Shown here piece after piece: positions 18,088-30,600 of a stretch of 64,000 nucleotides of DNA (positions are counted from its first letter, which is position 1; every line of letters starts with the position of its first letter). The notes beneath the pieces are model-generated. The model ran no database searches. It was not told where the DNA came from and was given only the letters and a program-made list of their open reading frames with translations. The stretch is from positions 157,813 through 221,812 of the forward strand of contig VXRL01000016.1 in assembly GCA_009838515.1 (NCBI GenBank), in the 5' to 3' direction. This DNA comes from Terriglobia bacterium. GTDB taxonomy: Bacteria; Acidobacteriota; Terriglobia; Bryobacterales; UBA6623. A program made the translations under genes and the position numbers.

Positions 18088-19566
18088 TTACGAGCCGTTG
18101 TGTTCCAGCCATGTCGAATAGGAGTGGCGGCGCTGGCCGGTGTACCTATAGGTGTCGAAGACCCACGCCTCCCCCAAGGCGCGCGGGTCGCCGTCGCGTT
18201 CCAAGCGTTGCTGCAGTTCGGCCCGCAGGGACTTCTTCGCCTCGGCATGAGACGGGTCCGCCGCTAGGTTGCGGGCGCAGTCTGGATCGCTGTCAACGCG
18301 ATAGAGCTCCTCGGCCGGACGCTTGCCGAACGACATCCGGTAGTACTCGTCGAAGCGGCCCACGAGCCGGGACTTTGTCGGGCTGGCATCACAGTTGCGA
18401 TAGCCGGTTTCCGGATTGCCCGCGGGCCAGCGGTCCGGCTCGTAGTTGCGGACGTAGAGGTATTCTGGCGTGCGCAAGGCCCGCACCGGGTATCCCCAGT
18501 CGTTAGGCCGGCCCAAGTCGTGCCGTTCCTTGCCCACCAGCATGCGGTTGCGGCTGGAATCGACCCAGCCTTCGGAGTCCGAATTCAAGATCTCCAAGAA
18601 GCTCCTGCCAGTTACCGAGTCCGGAACCTCTACGCCGGCGAGTTCCAGGATCGTGGGCGCGAAGTCCCTGACATTGATGAAGTCCTCCACGGTGCGCCCC
18701 TTGCGGCCGCCGCCCCCGCGGACGGCGAGCGGCAGGTGAAAGCCGTACTCGTAAATCTGGCCCTTCACTCTTGGGAACGGCATGCCGTGATCCGAGGTGG
18801 CGATGATCAGCGTGTTGTCCAACTCGCCGATCTCCTCCAACTTGGCCAAGATCCGCCCCAAGTGCGTGTCGAACCACTCGGACTCCACGGCGTAGTCGGC
18901 TAGGTCGCGCCGGATGGTCGGGTCATCAGGGTAGAAGGCAGGCACGTCGACATCCTCGACGCGCTTGCCGCTGAGTTCTCCCGCTCCGTCTTGGAACGCG
19001 CGGTGGGGCTCGTGCGTGCCGAACCAGAAGCAGAACGGCTGGTTGGGGCCGCGGGCCTCGAGGAAGTACTCGAAATTCCTCGCATAGTCCTTGTTCGACA
19101 TGGCGCGGAACTCCGGTTCGAGCGTGTGCTTGGCGTACTCCGGCCCGGCGGGATTGCGCTCGAAGCCGCCCGCCTTGTAGTCTCCCGGGCCCCAGCCCTT
19201 GCCGGTGTAGCCGACGTGGTAGCCGGCCTGTTCCAGCAGATCGGGGAAGACAGGCCACTTGGCCGGGAAGACTCCGAAGTGACTGACGGCCTCTTCGAGC
19301 TGCCAAGTGTTGCGCCCGGTCAGGATGCTGGCGCGGCAGGGAGAGCACTTGGGATTGGAGGTGAAGCAGTTGGCGAACAACACGCCTTCGCTCGCGATGC
19401 GGTCGAAAGCAGGCGTGCTGACCCAACTGCACCCGTAGGCTCCGGCGTGGGGCCAGCCCCAGTCATCGGCAATGGCGAAAAGAATATTGGGGCGCCTCTC
19501 TGCTCCTAGGGCGGGTAGCGTGGCGGCCGCTCCCAGGGCGGTGGACATCATCTGCCTGCGGGTCAT
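18088..19566 (-). CDS. Sulfatase with twin-arginine-like signal
   Basis: 492 residues. The N-terminus MTRRQMMSTALGAAATLPALGA looks like a short Tat or Sec export signal. Asp34-Asp35 in AIADDWGWP are metal ligands. The formylglycine motif is CSPCRASILTGR (Cys74, C-x-P-x-R kept although the usual Ser/Pro context is changed). The box ATSDHGMPFPRVKG matches the second metal site. The C-terminal part resembles N-sulfoglucosamine sulfohydrolase-like enzymes. It likely hydrolyses sulfate esters of polysaccharides in the periplasm. It precedes a small lipoprotein and a ThuA-like gene on the same strand, spaced 75 and 70 bp. Confidence 0.92.
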   Translation of the reverse strand: MTRRQMMSTALGAAATLPALGAERRPNILFAIADDWGWPHAGAYGCSWVSTPAFDRIASEGVLFANCFTSNPKCSPCRASILTGRNTWQLEEAVSHFGVFPAKWPVFPDLLEQAGYHVGYTGKGWGPGDYKAGGFERNPAGPEYAKHTLEPEFRAMSNKDYARNFEYFLEARGPNQPFCFWFGTHEPHRAFQDGAGELSGKRVEDVDVPAFYPDDPTIRRDLADYAVESEWFDTHLGRILAKLEEIGELDNTLIIATSDHGMPFPRVKGQIYEYGFHLPLAVRGGGGRKGRTVEDFINVRDFAPTILELAGVEVPDSVTGRSFLEILNSDSEGWVDSSRNRMLVGKERHDLGRPNDWGYPVRALRTPEYLYVRNYEPDRWPAGNPETGYRNCDASPTKSRLVGRFDEYYRMSFGKRPAEELYRVDSDPDCARNLAADPSHAEAKKSLRAELQQRLERDGDPRALGEAWVFDTYRYTGQRRHSYSTWLEHNGS

Positions 19567-19641
19567 TCCTCAAGTAGAATAGCCGACCCATCCGCAGCTG
19601 CCTCTGCTGGCCGCTTGAGTCAAGACCGCGCCCTGCAGCCT

Positions 19642-20124
19642 TCACTCAGCTCGTTCCAAGCGACCAAACATGCTTCCGCCGTGGGTGCCGCCCGACCATG
19701 TTCCGGCGTATGAGTCGCCGTAGAAGAGAACACGTGCGGTGTAGGAGCCCAGTCCTGGCAGACCAAGATCGGTCACGCTGACCACCGGGGTGTCGTCCGC
19801 CCAAGTGAGCTTGACCGGAACCGGCAGAGTCACGTCCGTGTTGCCGAATTGAATCCGAGCATGAAACGTCCAGACGTTGGCGGAGCGCTTGACCACTTTC
19901 TCGATTTCATAGCGTTCCGAGCGCAGACGCGCCGCGTCACCGCCGCCTTCGGCCCCGGACGGGTCGCCCTCCAAACGGACCAGCGTGAAGTGGCCGTCCA
20001 AAACGGTGCCCCGCATCGACTCTTCGAAGGCTTGCTCGCGCGCGAGTTGGTCGGCAGGAGTGTCCGCTGCTCCGGTGCACGAGAGCAACATCAGGGCGAC
20101 GAAAGAAACGAGGACGAACCGCAC
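19642..20124 (-). CDS. Small lipoprotein of unknown function
   Basis: 160 residues. Signal peptide with lipobox LLSC, mature part likely periplasmic-facing. I do not recognise a named domain. The C-terminal half (FHARIQFGN, VPVKLTWADDTPVVSVTDLGLPG, SYAGTWSGGTHGGSMFGRLE) is a beta-rich pattern that I associate with uncharacterised lipoproteins found near sulfatases. Being between a sulfatase and a ThuA-like gene on the same strand suggests a shared catabolic context. That is only a context argument. Confidence 0.7.
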   Translation of the reverse strand: MRFVLVSFVALMLLSCTGAADTPADQLAREQAFEESMRGTVLDGHFTLVRLEGDPSGAEGGGDAARLRSERYEIEKVVKRSANVWTFHARIQFGNTDVTLPVPVKLTWADDTPVVSVTDLGLPGLGSYTARVLFYGDSYAGTWSGGTHGGSMFGRLERAE

Positions 20125-20194
20125 CCCCTCACTCTAGCTGAGCCGGAGGCGGTTGCAAAGCGCAGCTTGCCGAAACCGCTGGGCCAAGCGCCGG

Positions 20195-21085
20195 CTACTG
20201 CGGCTCGGGCCGCACGCTAACCGTATCCACAGTCGGAAATTCGTCCGGAAGCGCTTGGGTGACCTCGCCGGTCACGGCCCACTCCGCACCCCGCTTGAAG
20301 GTTGTGATGAAGCCGTTGCAGCGCTGCGAGATCAGTGCGTGACCCAAGGTCGTATGGAAAATCCGGCCTTCGCCGTAGCGGATCGTCATCAAGATAGGCT
20401 CGTGTTCCCCTGTGCCCTCCGACTCAACAGTTGAGTACGCCGTCGCCAAGACGTGAAGATTCTTGGCAGGTCCGCGCAATCGGTCGTAGAGTTCGTCGTT
20501 GGCGTGCATCCACTTCAGGGGAAGCCCACTGGTGATGGGGTGGTCAGAGTCGCGGATATCGATTTGGAACTCGTGGCGGACGCCGTGGCTGCCGCCGATG
20601 CCGGGGGTGTGATCCCGCACGAACTCGCCTTCGCGCAAGCGCACGTACGGTCCGTGGCGCTCGGTGCGATCGCCCCAGCCTCCGATGCCGATCATCTCGT
20701 TGTAGGCGGTCCATTCCGGAAAGGCGTTGTTGGCGGCATGCACGGATACGAATGCTCCGCCCCCGCCGACGAATGCTTCGAAATCCGCCATTGCACCCTC
20801 GCCCCACGGTTCCCCGTTGTAATTCGACACGACCAGGTCGTAGTCGCCGAAGGCCGGCCGGTACGCTTCCAACGGCTCGCCAGCAGGCGGAGTCGTGGCG
20901 ATGTCAACGGTGAACATGCCCGTTTCCTCGAGATAGGTCTTGAGGTACTGGCTAGTGGTGGGCCAAATGCGATGGTTGCTCTGGCCGTCAACGATCAGGG
21001 CGGCGTACTTGCTCGGAGGAGCAGGTGAGGAGCAACTTAGCAGGCAAGCTGCGACAAGGCTGGCGGCGAACAGTCTGGGGCTCAC
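20195..21085 (-). CDS. ThuA-like lipoprotein (glutamine amidotransferase-like fold)
   Basis: 296 residues with lipobox LLSC. ThuA-family pattern: ALIVDGQSNHRIW near the mature N-terminus, DYDLVVSNYNGEPW, GGGGAFVSVHAANNAFP, and DHPITSGLP with ANDELYDRL, then MTIRYGEGRIFHTTLGH. ThuA-like proteins have a class I glutamine-amidotransferase-like fold and are linked to disaccharide or glycoside use, but the reaction is poorly defined. It is one of three in this window (also 52665-53570 and 59398-60279). Confidence 0.87.
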   Translation of the reverse strand: MSPRLFAASLVAACLLSCSSPAPPSKYAALIVDGQSNHRIWPTTSQYLKTYLEETGMFTVDIATTPPAGEPLEAYRPAFGDYDLVVSNYNGEPWGEGAMADFEAFVGGGGAFVSVHAANNAFPEWTAYNEMIGIGGWGDRTERHGPYVRLREGEFVRDHTPGIGGSHGVRHEFQIDIRDSDHPITSGLPLKWMHANDELYDRLRGPAKNLHVLATAYSTVESEGTGEHEPILMTIRYGEGRIFHTTLGHALISQRCNGFITTFKRGAEWAVTGEVTQALPDEFPTVDTVSVRPEPQ

Positions 21086-21641
21086 GGTGACGGTTCAACG
21101 CTACCACGGGCGCGCAAGTGCTGCAACGGGCAGAAGCCACAAACGACGCGATTCCCCTATGCCCGAGTCCCGCCCGCGCGATGGCCGCCACGATTCTCGG
21201 GGGCACGCTTCGCGGCGCCCTATGATCGGTACTTCAAGAGCAGGAGAAAACCGCTTCGCGAAGACTTCTTGATCGTCCTTCTGGCCGCCGTCACGACTGT
21301 TGTCTTCGGGGTTCTCGCGGAAGTGGCCGCAAGGCTGGTGGCAACGTCGGCAGCTTCTCGGTCCGCAGCAGACGATCGGACCTGGTCAGGGCCAGCATCC
21401 GACAAGCAGATGCCGGTGCAACAGGAACCGAACCATTCCGGAGCGGGGCATCAAGGAGAGCGTCAACCTGTCTTACGATTGAGAGGGCTGGACTCCTCAA
21501 ATTCCGCTAAGCTTTACGATTGATCAAGATTCTTGGCAAGGTCAACCGCCCGTCCTATCAGCACGAGCGCAGCCTCGCCAGGAATCGGGCTGGGCATGAG
21601 TTCCCGTTTGTTGGGCGCGAATCGGCCGAAAGGTAACGCAC
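21086..21641. other. Intergenic region upstream of the polyketide synthase
   Basis: About 556 bases. A short frame around 21220-21360 reads SRRKPLREDFLIVLLAAVTT followed by GVLAEVAARL. It looks like the cytoplasmic start plus membrane anchor of a larger protein, but it stops at 21523 without a domain. It could be a gene remnant. The last 110 bases hold the candidate promoter of the PKS gene. Nothing else recognised. Confidence 0.4.
21533..21561 (+). promoter_or_regulatory. Candidate promoter of the PKS gene
   Basis: TTGGCA (21533-21538), 17-base spacer, TATCAG (21556-21561), about 80 bases before the proposed start codon. Five of six and four of six matches to sigma70 consensus. By-eye call only. 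Confidence 0.35.
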
Positions 21642-24600
21642 TTGCCAGATCTGACTGAAGAAGGGAACGTTGTGCCCGCCAATGCGGATCCATCGAAACG
21701 GCAGACCCCGCCCGGCGAACCGATCGCGATCGTCGGCATGGCGTGCCGGTTTCCCGGCGCACCCGACATTTCCGCCCTCTGGCACCTGCTAGAGGCCGGC
21801 GGGAACGCAGTCGCGGAGGCCACGCCTGGCTCCGGCGTCAGCAGAGTCGACGAGCTCTTCTCGAATTCCTCGAATCTAAGCGGCGCGTGCCGTTTCTGTG
21901 CCTACGTCGACGGGATCGAGCAGTTCGATGCGCGGTTCTTTAGAATCTCGCCGGTCGAGGCCGAGATGCTGGATCCGCAGCAGCGGATGATGCTCGAAAC
22001 CACGTGGCAGGCCCTCGAGGAAGCCGGAATCGATCCCGACCAGCTGAAGGGCAGCCGCACCGGCGTCTATACCGGGATCAGCAATGACGAATACCGGATG
22101 CTGGTCGTGGAGTCCAGCAAGCCTGCCGAGGCCGCTTCATGCCTCTACGCCCTGAGCGGCACCAACCTGAACGGCACCGCCGGACGAGTCTCCTTCGTGT
22201 TGGGTCTCATGGGGCCGGCCAAGGCTGTGGACGCCGCTTGCGCGTCGTCGTTGGTGTCGGTACATGACGCCGTGGCGGATCTCCAGCAGCGCCGGGCGGA
22301 CTTGGCGATTGCAGGCGGAGTGCAGGCCATTCTGAACGGCCGCATATTCGAACTCCGCGCGGATTCGATGATGCTGTCTCCGGACGGGCAGTGCAAGGCG
22401 TTCGACGCGTCCGCCAACGGTTACGTGCGCGGCGAGGGCTGCGGGGTGGTTGTCCTCAAGCGGCTGAGCGAGGCCGAGGCGGACGGCGATCGGATTTGGG
22501 GGGTCATCACAGGCTCGGCAGTGAATCACGGCGGGGCCAGCGTCGGATTGACGGTTCCACACACGCCAGCACTGGAAAAGGTCATTGAAGCGGCGTTGTC
22601 GCAGGCCGGAATCGCTCCGTCGGAAGTCGACTACCTAGAGGCTCACGGCACTGGAACGGCTGTGGGCGATCCGATCGAACTCAACGCGGTATCCACCGTC
22701 TACGGCAGGGGACGCAGGGCCGACCGACCGCTACTGGTCGGTTCCATCAAGACCAACGTCGGCCATTTGGAGTCGGCCGCCGGGATCGCCGGCCTGATCA
22801 AGGCAGCGCTGGTCATGCAGCGCGGGGTGATTCCCAAGCATCTACATTTCCAGACCCCCACCCCGGCCGTCGATTGGGACCGGATGCCCTTGCAGGTCAC
22901 CTCCACCATGATGGACCTTCCGGAGCGAGGCCGACCGCGAAGGGCCGGCGTGAACTCCTTTGGAATTTCCGGGACGAATGTCCACCTGGTGGTGGAAGAG
23001 TATTGTGCCCCGGACAAGGGGCCGTACGGCCGGAGTCAGGCCGCAGGCGCAGCCTATGAGGTGTCGGTGCCGCCGTCGGCGGCCGTCGCGGATCTGGCGC
23101 TGCCGGAGCAGGGTCTCGAGCGGCGCGAGACCCGCCTGCTTCCGCTCTCTGGAAAATCAGACGTCGCGCTCCAGGAACTCGCGCAGCGCTATGTCTCCTG
23201 GCTCGAAGGGCATTCGGCTGAGCTGGCTTCGGCGAGCTCCGCCGCAGACCCGTTGCTGTCGGACATGGCGTGGACGGCGGGCGTAGGGAGAACCCATTTC
23301 GACCTCCGCGCGGGAATCGTCTTCCGCGATGTCGGGACGTTGCGGGAGCGGCTCGCGGCGCTGGCCGCAGGAGGCGCTGGCGCTAGCCCACGTACGCCGG
23401 CAACGGTCGCATTCGCCTATACCGGACAGGGAAGCCAGTGGGTCGGCATGGGAAGCGCGCTATATCGCCGTGAACCGGTCGCGCGGGCCGTGCTGGACCG
23501 ATGCGAGGAAGTGTTCCGCGCGGCGACCGGCACCTCGTTGCTGGAGGTGATGTTCGGGCCGAGCGAATGCAATCTGGGACATACCGAATGGGAGCAGCCT
23601 GCCCTCTACGCGTTGGGGTGCGCGCTCACGGCGCTCTGGTCGAGTGTCGACGTCCGGCCCAGCGTGGTGGTGGGCCACAGCGTCGGGGAACTGCCTGCAG
23701 CGCAGGCGGCGGGCGTGTTCAGCCTAGAGGACGGCATGCGCTTTGCCATTGCGCGAGGCACCCTGCTAGCGGATACCGAACCGGGCGCCATGGCAGCGGT
23801 CTTCGCACCGCCGACAACGGTGGCGAAGGCAGTCGAAGCACTGAACCTATCGGCAAACGGCCTCGGACTGAGTATTTCGGCGGACAACGGCACCCACCAA
23901 GTGCTGAGCGGTCCGGTGGCAAGAATTGACGCCGCTTTGAAGCACTTCGAGTCGAGCGGAGTTCGCGTGAGGCGCCTGAATACGACGCGGGCGTTCCACA
24001 GCGCCCTCGTAGAGCCGGCACTGGGCGAATTGGAGGCTTGCTTCACCGGCATAGACGTCAAGCCACCCTCCCTCGCCGTGGTCAGCAACGTCACTGGCCG
24101 GGCAGTAGCACCTGACGACGCGATGGACGGAAGCTACTGGCGGCGGCATGCCCGCGAGCCGGTGGCATTCGCCCAGGGCGTCAAGACGCTGGCGGACCTC
24201 GGGGTCGACTTGGTGGTGGAGATCGGCCCGCGGCCCGTGCTGGCAGGACTGCTGGCCTCGGCTTGGCCAGACTCTGCGGAGATACCGGCGCCGACGGCGC
24301 TTGCAAGCCTGCACCCGCCCTCGGGCAACTCGGCGGAACGGGAAGGGGGCGTCGATCTGACACGGGCGGTCGCGGAGGCGTACGAGGCGGGGCTGCCTGT
24401 CTGTTTCGCGGGGCTGTTCGCCGGGGAAGCGCGGCGCCGGATCTCCCTGCCGAGCTATCCGTTCCAGCGCGAGCGCTATTGGCTCGAACCGGCGAAGCGA
24501 AGGCGCGCGGCGGCAGGTCATCCCATGCTTGGCGTCCGCCACGAATCCGCCAGCGGGACGGTCACGTTCGAGACAGAAGTGTTCCCGGCTGATCCGGAGT

Positions 24601-27600
24601 GGCTGAGCGACCACCAGGTGTTCGGCCGGGTAATCGCTCCCGGCGCGCTCTACGGTGCCATGGCGGCGGCAGCCTCGCTCGCCGAGGGGGCCGACACCGC
24701 CATGGTGGAAGACCTGCAGCTCCACAACGCGCTGGTCTTCCCGAAAAGCGACTCCCAGGACGGCAGCGAAGAATCGGGCCGGACGGTACAGGTCATGCTC
24801 GATCCTTCCGATGGGGCAGATTCGCGGCACGTGCAGATCTTCAGCAGGGGAAGTGACGGGGGCTGGACCGTCCACGTGGAGGGTCGCGTGTCGCCGCAAG
24901 CTCCGGTGCCAGACGTCGCTGCGAGCATCGCGCTGGAGAGCCTGAAGGAGAGTCTCTCGCCCGTTGACGTGTCGGCCTACTATCGCGCACGGGCCGCTAC
25001 CGGGATCGATCTCGGTCCGAGCTTCCGGACGCTAGGCCGGCTTTGGTGCGGCCCGGGCGAGGCGCTGGGCGAGGTGTCCTTGCCCGAGGCGCTCGGCCGC
25101 AACGGACTTGACGTACACCCGCTCGTGCTGGACGGGTGCTTTCAGGTCGTTGCCGCGGCCCGCAATCCGGGCGCCGTCGAAGCCGGAATCACCTACCTTC
25201 CGTTCGGCTGGGAGCGCCTGTGGCTAACGGGGCGACTTCCGGACCGCGTGGTCTGCCATGTGCGCATGAACGAGGCTTCCCGGGCTGCCGAAGCGGCATC
25301 CGGCGAGCTGCCGGAGGTTGTGACCGGCGAAGTGCGCATCTACGACCCCGAAGGGGTTCCGCTCGGTGGGTTGAGCGGGTATACGGTCAAGCGAGCGACG
25401 CGGGCCGCGCTGCTTTCGGCAGTGGAAGGGGTAAACGACCTCCTCTACGAGGTGGTGTGGCGTGAGAGCGCACTGGCACCGGGAATCAGCCCCGCGGACT
25501 TCCTGCCCTCTCCGTCAGCTGTCGCGTCCCGCTCGGGCTTGCTCTCCGACTATCTGTCCCAAGAAGGAGTGGCACCGACAGACAGGAGCGCCCTGCTGGC
25601 TGACCTGGAGCGATGGTCGCGTTCCCGCGCGTTGGTAACGCTGGACAAGCTCGGCTGGGAGCGCAAGGCAGGCGATGTCGTGGACGCCGATGACCTGCGA
25701 GAGCGGCTGGATGTCATCGCGGACCACAAGCGGGTCTTCCGCCGCATGCTCGAAATGCTGGCCAAGTCCGGCGTGCTGGAGGCAGCGGACGGCGGCTTCG
25801 GCGTGAAGGTAGGTTCGGCTGATCCGTTGCCGGACGAAATGCCCGGCGACCTAGAGGAGTTCGCCGATCGGATGCTTGAGCTGTATCCCCACGGCGCGAC
25901 CGAAGTCGGGCTGTTCCGGCGCTGTGGCGGCGAACTGGCCGAGGTGCTCCGCGGTCGCGCGGACGCGCTGACATTGCTCTTCAGCAGCGGGGATCCGACA
26001 CCGGGCGATCTCTACCTGAAAGCGCCCGTTGCGCGCGCGGCCAACCGGATTCTTCGAGAGACCGTTCAAGCCCTAGTGGCTGGGCTGCCCGAAGGACGAC
26101 GCCTGAAGGTGATCGAAGTCGGGGCCGGCACAGGATCGGCAACCGCCGCGATCCTGCCAGAACTCCCGCCCGAGCAGTTCGACTACGTGTACACGGACAT
26201 CTCGGCGGGCTTCTTTGCGGAAGCGGAGGCACGCTTCGGAGGCGCCGAAGCGTCGATAGAATACCGTGCGCTGGACATCGAGAGTGACCCCATCGAGCAA
26301 GGCTTTCGGCCCCACGGCTATGACTTGCTGATCGCCTCCAATGTGCTCCACGCCACTCGCTACTTGCAGGAGACTTTGGCTCACTGTCGCGAGCTCCTGG
26401 CGCCATCGGGGCATCTGGTTGCGCTTGAGAACCTGAGCGGCCAGGGCTGGATGGACCTGACCTTTGGGCAACTGGACGGCTGGTGGCGTTTTGCGGATGA
26501 CTACCGTCCGCACCACGCCTTGGCCAGCCCTGCGATATGGCGGCGCGCTCTCTCTGACGCCGGTTTCAGGGAGGCGGAAGTCCTCGGATTGGATGAGTCC
26601 GACCCGGCCGCATTTCCGGACAAAGGCGTGATCGTGGCGCAAGGACCCGTTGAGGTGGCCGAGCGTCCCGGCATCTGGGTTCTGGCGTCAAGCAGCGGCG
26701 GCGCGTCCGAGGAACTCGCGGGGATCTTGGCTGCGCACAACCAGACCGTCGTGCTGGCGCAGCCGGCTGGAGAACAGAACCGGGATTCGGGGCAGGAAGG
26801 TTCCGACGCAGCGCGCAAGGCCGTCGAGACGGAGCGGCGCGAGTCGTGGCAGTCGCTATTCGAGAGCCTGCCTGGGGAAATCCCGCTGGCCGGCGTCGTG
26901 CACCTCGGGGCGCTGGACGGCCACGGGGACGCTGCAACGACTGCGGAGATTGCAGAGGACACCAGACGGTTGGTGGCGAGCGCATTGGCGCTGTCGCAGG
27001 GACTGCTGGACGCCGACGCGACGCCCGAGAAAGGCGTTTGGTTCCTCACGCGCGGAGCACAGGTGCTGGAGCGGGAGCGGGGCGGCCAGCTTCTGGGCGC
27101 GACCTTGTGGGGCTTCGGAAAGGCACTGGCCCGCGAACTGCCGCACTTGCAGCCGAGAATGATCGACCTGGATACCTCAGGGACGGCGGTGCCGCGCGAC
27201 CTTGCCAATGAGCTGTTGTGGCCCGACTCCGAAAATCACATCGCGCACCGTTTTGGAAGCCGCCAGGTGGCCCGTCTGGTTCGAATGGAGGACGGCGCCC
27301 AAAGGCTGACATTGCCAGACGATCCTGCGTGGGCCTTGGCTCCGGACCCGGGCGGCGTATTCGAAAGGCCGTGCGTCAGCCCGCTGGCGGAGCGTCCGCT
27401 GGAACCGCACGAAATCCGCGTCTCCGTCGAGGCTTCCGGTCTCAACTTCTGGGACGTTTTCCGATCCCTTGGCTTCATTGAAGAAGGAAACCTTGGCAGG
27501 GAGATGTGTGGCCACATCGTCGATGTGGGGTCCGAGGTGTCGAAGGTCTCGGTCGGCGACCACGTCGTCGGACTGGGGTTTGGCGCATTCGCGGCGCAAA

Positions 27601-30600
27601 TGGTCACGCACGAGGAACTGGTGGCGCCGGCGCCGCCGGGGGTCTCCGTGACGGACCTCGCCACAGTACCTAGCGCCTTTGTCTCAGCCGCGCTTTCCTA
27701 CGAATACTCTGGGCTAGAGGCTGGCGAGCGGGTGCTGATTCACGCCGGCGCGGGCGGAGTGGGACTGGCGGCCATTCAGCTGGCCCGGGCCGCGGGCGCG
27801 GAAGTGTTCACGACCGCGAGCGAGCCAAAGCAGGGATATCTCCGATCCCTAGGCGTGTCGCACGTGTTCGACAGCCGCACGACTAGGTTCGCGGAAGGAA
27901 TCCTCGAAGCCACGGGCGGCGCCGGGGTCGACATAGTCCTCAACAGCTTGACCGGAGAGGGATTCATCGACGCCAGCCTGTCGTGCCTGGCACATGGCGG
28001 GAGATTCGTGGAACTCGCGAGAAGGGACATCCTCAGCGAGGACGAGATGGCCTCGGTGCGGCCCGACGTGGGCTACGACATCTTGGAACTGGATGTTCTG
28101 AAGAAGACCGAGCCGGCCTGGGTGGGAACGGTCCTGCGGGGCATCATGCAGCGCCTTTCGGCGGGAAAGCTAGAGCCGCTGATCCATAGCAGGTGGCCAC
28201 TGGCCGAAGCAGGCGCGGCGCTGAGGTTCATGCGCTCAGCCCGCCATCTCGGGAAGATCGTCGTAACGACGCCACCGCTCGCGGGCGGGCGATTGCGGCC
28301 GGAAAGGACCTATCTGGTGACCGGCGGCCTGGGCGGGATTGGATGTGCCGTGGCCGGGTGGCTGGCCGACCGCGGAGCGGCGACGATCGTGCTCAACGGA
28401 CGGCGGCCGCCGGACCCCGAGGCCGAGGCAGAGATTGCAGCGCTGCGGGCGCGCGGTGTCGACGTGCGGGTTGAGCTTGCGGACGTGTCAGACGCCGTGG
28501 CGGTGAATGAAATGCTCGCGAGGACGGATCGGGAGCTGCCCGCGCTAGGCGGCGTGATTCACAGCGTAGGGGTGCTCTCGGACGGTGCGCTCGGCAACCA
28601 GAGCTGGGAGCGGTTCGAGCGGGTGCTGTGGCCCAAAGTGCTGGGCGCGTGGCACCTGCACCGCGCGACGGCCAGCCGCGATCTCGATCTCTTCATCCTT
28701 TTCTCGAGCCGAGTCGGTGTCATGGGCAATCCGGGCCAGGCGAACCACGCCACGGCCAATGCATTCCTAGATCAGCTGGCTGCCCATCGTCGCGCGCTGG
28801 GGCTTCCGGGCCAAGCCATAGCCTGGGGGGCGTGGTCGGACATCGGGGAAGCGGCCGAACAAAAGGAGCGGATCGAAAGGCAGCGGGCGGCTCTCGGCGG
28901 TCGCTGGTTCACGCCGCAACAGGGCCTTCGGGCGATGGAAGGGCTGGTGCGCCAGGACGTTACGAATTCCGTCGTGATGTCGATGGACTGGGAGGTCTTC
29001 CAAGAGGCTGTCGAGGACCGGCCGCCCCTGCTAGAGGAACTGCTCGCCGGGACCGACGAAGCCCAGGTGGATTCGCCGGCTCTGGCCGACGACCTGATCT
29101 CACGGCTGCAGGCCACGCCTGCGGGCGAACGCGAGGGCTTGCTGTCGTCGTTCGTGCAGCAGGAGTTGCAGGCGGTGCTGCGATTGCCGAATGCGCCGGC
29201 GCCCACGGTAGGGTTTTTCGACCTGGGAATGGACTCGCTAATGGCCGTGGAGCTAAGGAATCGGCTGAACCGCGCATTGGCCGACGCGTACATGGCCTCG
29301 AATACGGTCGTGTTCGACTACCCCAGCGTCGCCGCGCTCGCCGGCCATCTGGCGGAGGAGCTAGCCGGTGTGGGGGCCGCGCCCGTCCCGCAGGCGGCAG
29401 TCGAGCCGGAAGCGGCGCGGCAGCCGGCAGTGCCTGGCGAGGGCGGTCAAATCGCGATCGTGGGCATGGCGTGCCTGTTCCCCGGTGCGCCGGATCTCGA
29501 CGCTTACTGGCGTCTGCTCGAGTCAGGTGCCGACGCTGTGACAGACGGGAGACGGGATTCCGGCCCTTGGAGCGGTGTCGCGGGAGACCCCGGCGCCGAG
29601 AGAGCCGAATTGCGGCGGGGCGGGTTCGTTGACGGGCTCGATCGGTTCGACGCGAGGTTCTTTCGCATCAGGCCGATCGAGGCGAGGACGATGGACCCGC
29701 GCCAAAGGATGTTGCTAGAGACGAGCTGGCGGGCGCTTGAGGATGCTGGAATTGATCCCGGGCCACTCGGGGGATCGCCCGCCGGCGTGTATGCCGGCCT
29801 AACCGGAGGCAGCGAGTATCGCGACCTAGTCGCGTCCAGCGGCCAAGATGACAGCTACCTCGGCACGGCCGCAAGCGTCGCGCTGGGGCGGATCGCGTAC
29901 ACGCTTGGCCTGATGGGCCCCGCCGTGCCGGTGGACGCGACTTGTGCGTCTTCGCTGGTCGCGGTTCACCAAGCGGTAGCCGCCTTGCAACAGGGTGAAG
30001 TTGAGCTTGCCTTGGCGGGAGGCGTGCAGACGGCCCTGTCACCCTCCGTTGCTAAGTTCATGGCGGAATTCGGACTGTTGTCGAAGACCGGCCGTTGCAG
30101 GACGTTCGACGCGGCTGCGGATGGCTTCGTGCGCGGCGAGGGCTGCGGGATGGTGGTTCTCAAGCGGCTGCGGGATGCGGAGGAAGATGGCGACCGAATC
30201 TGGGGCGTGATCCGCGGGTCGGCAGTCAACCAGAACGGGGCGAGCGCGGCGCTTACCGTGCCGAACGGTACCGCGCAGGAGCAATTGCTCGAGGGAGCCC
30301 TGCGCCGGGCCGGGCTTGGCCCGTCGGACGTGGATTACGTCGAAGCGCACGGGACGGGCTCCCAATTAGGCGACCCAATCGAGGTGCGAGCGGCAGCAGC
30401 AGTGTACGGCAGGGGTCGAGACGCGGACCGGCCGCTCGTGCTCGGCACGGCGAAGACGAACATCGGGCATTTGGAGGCGGCTGCAGGGGTCGCAGGCCTG
30501 ATCAAGGTGATGCTGGCGATGAAGCGGGGAATCATTCCGCGGCACCTGCATTTCGAGAATCCGAATCCGCACCTGGACTGGTCCGAGCTTCCCGTTAGGG

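Noticed and set aside
21220..21523. Short membrane-anchor-like frame upstream of the PKS
   Set aside because: The phrase LLAAVTT...LAEVAARL is like the start of SGNH-hydrolase-type proteins, but the frame ends after ~85 codons with no catalytic block. Too weak to call a pseudogene.
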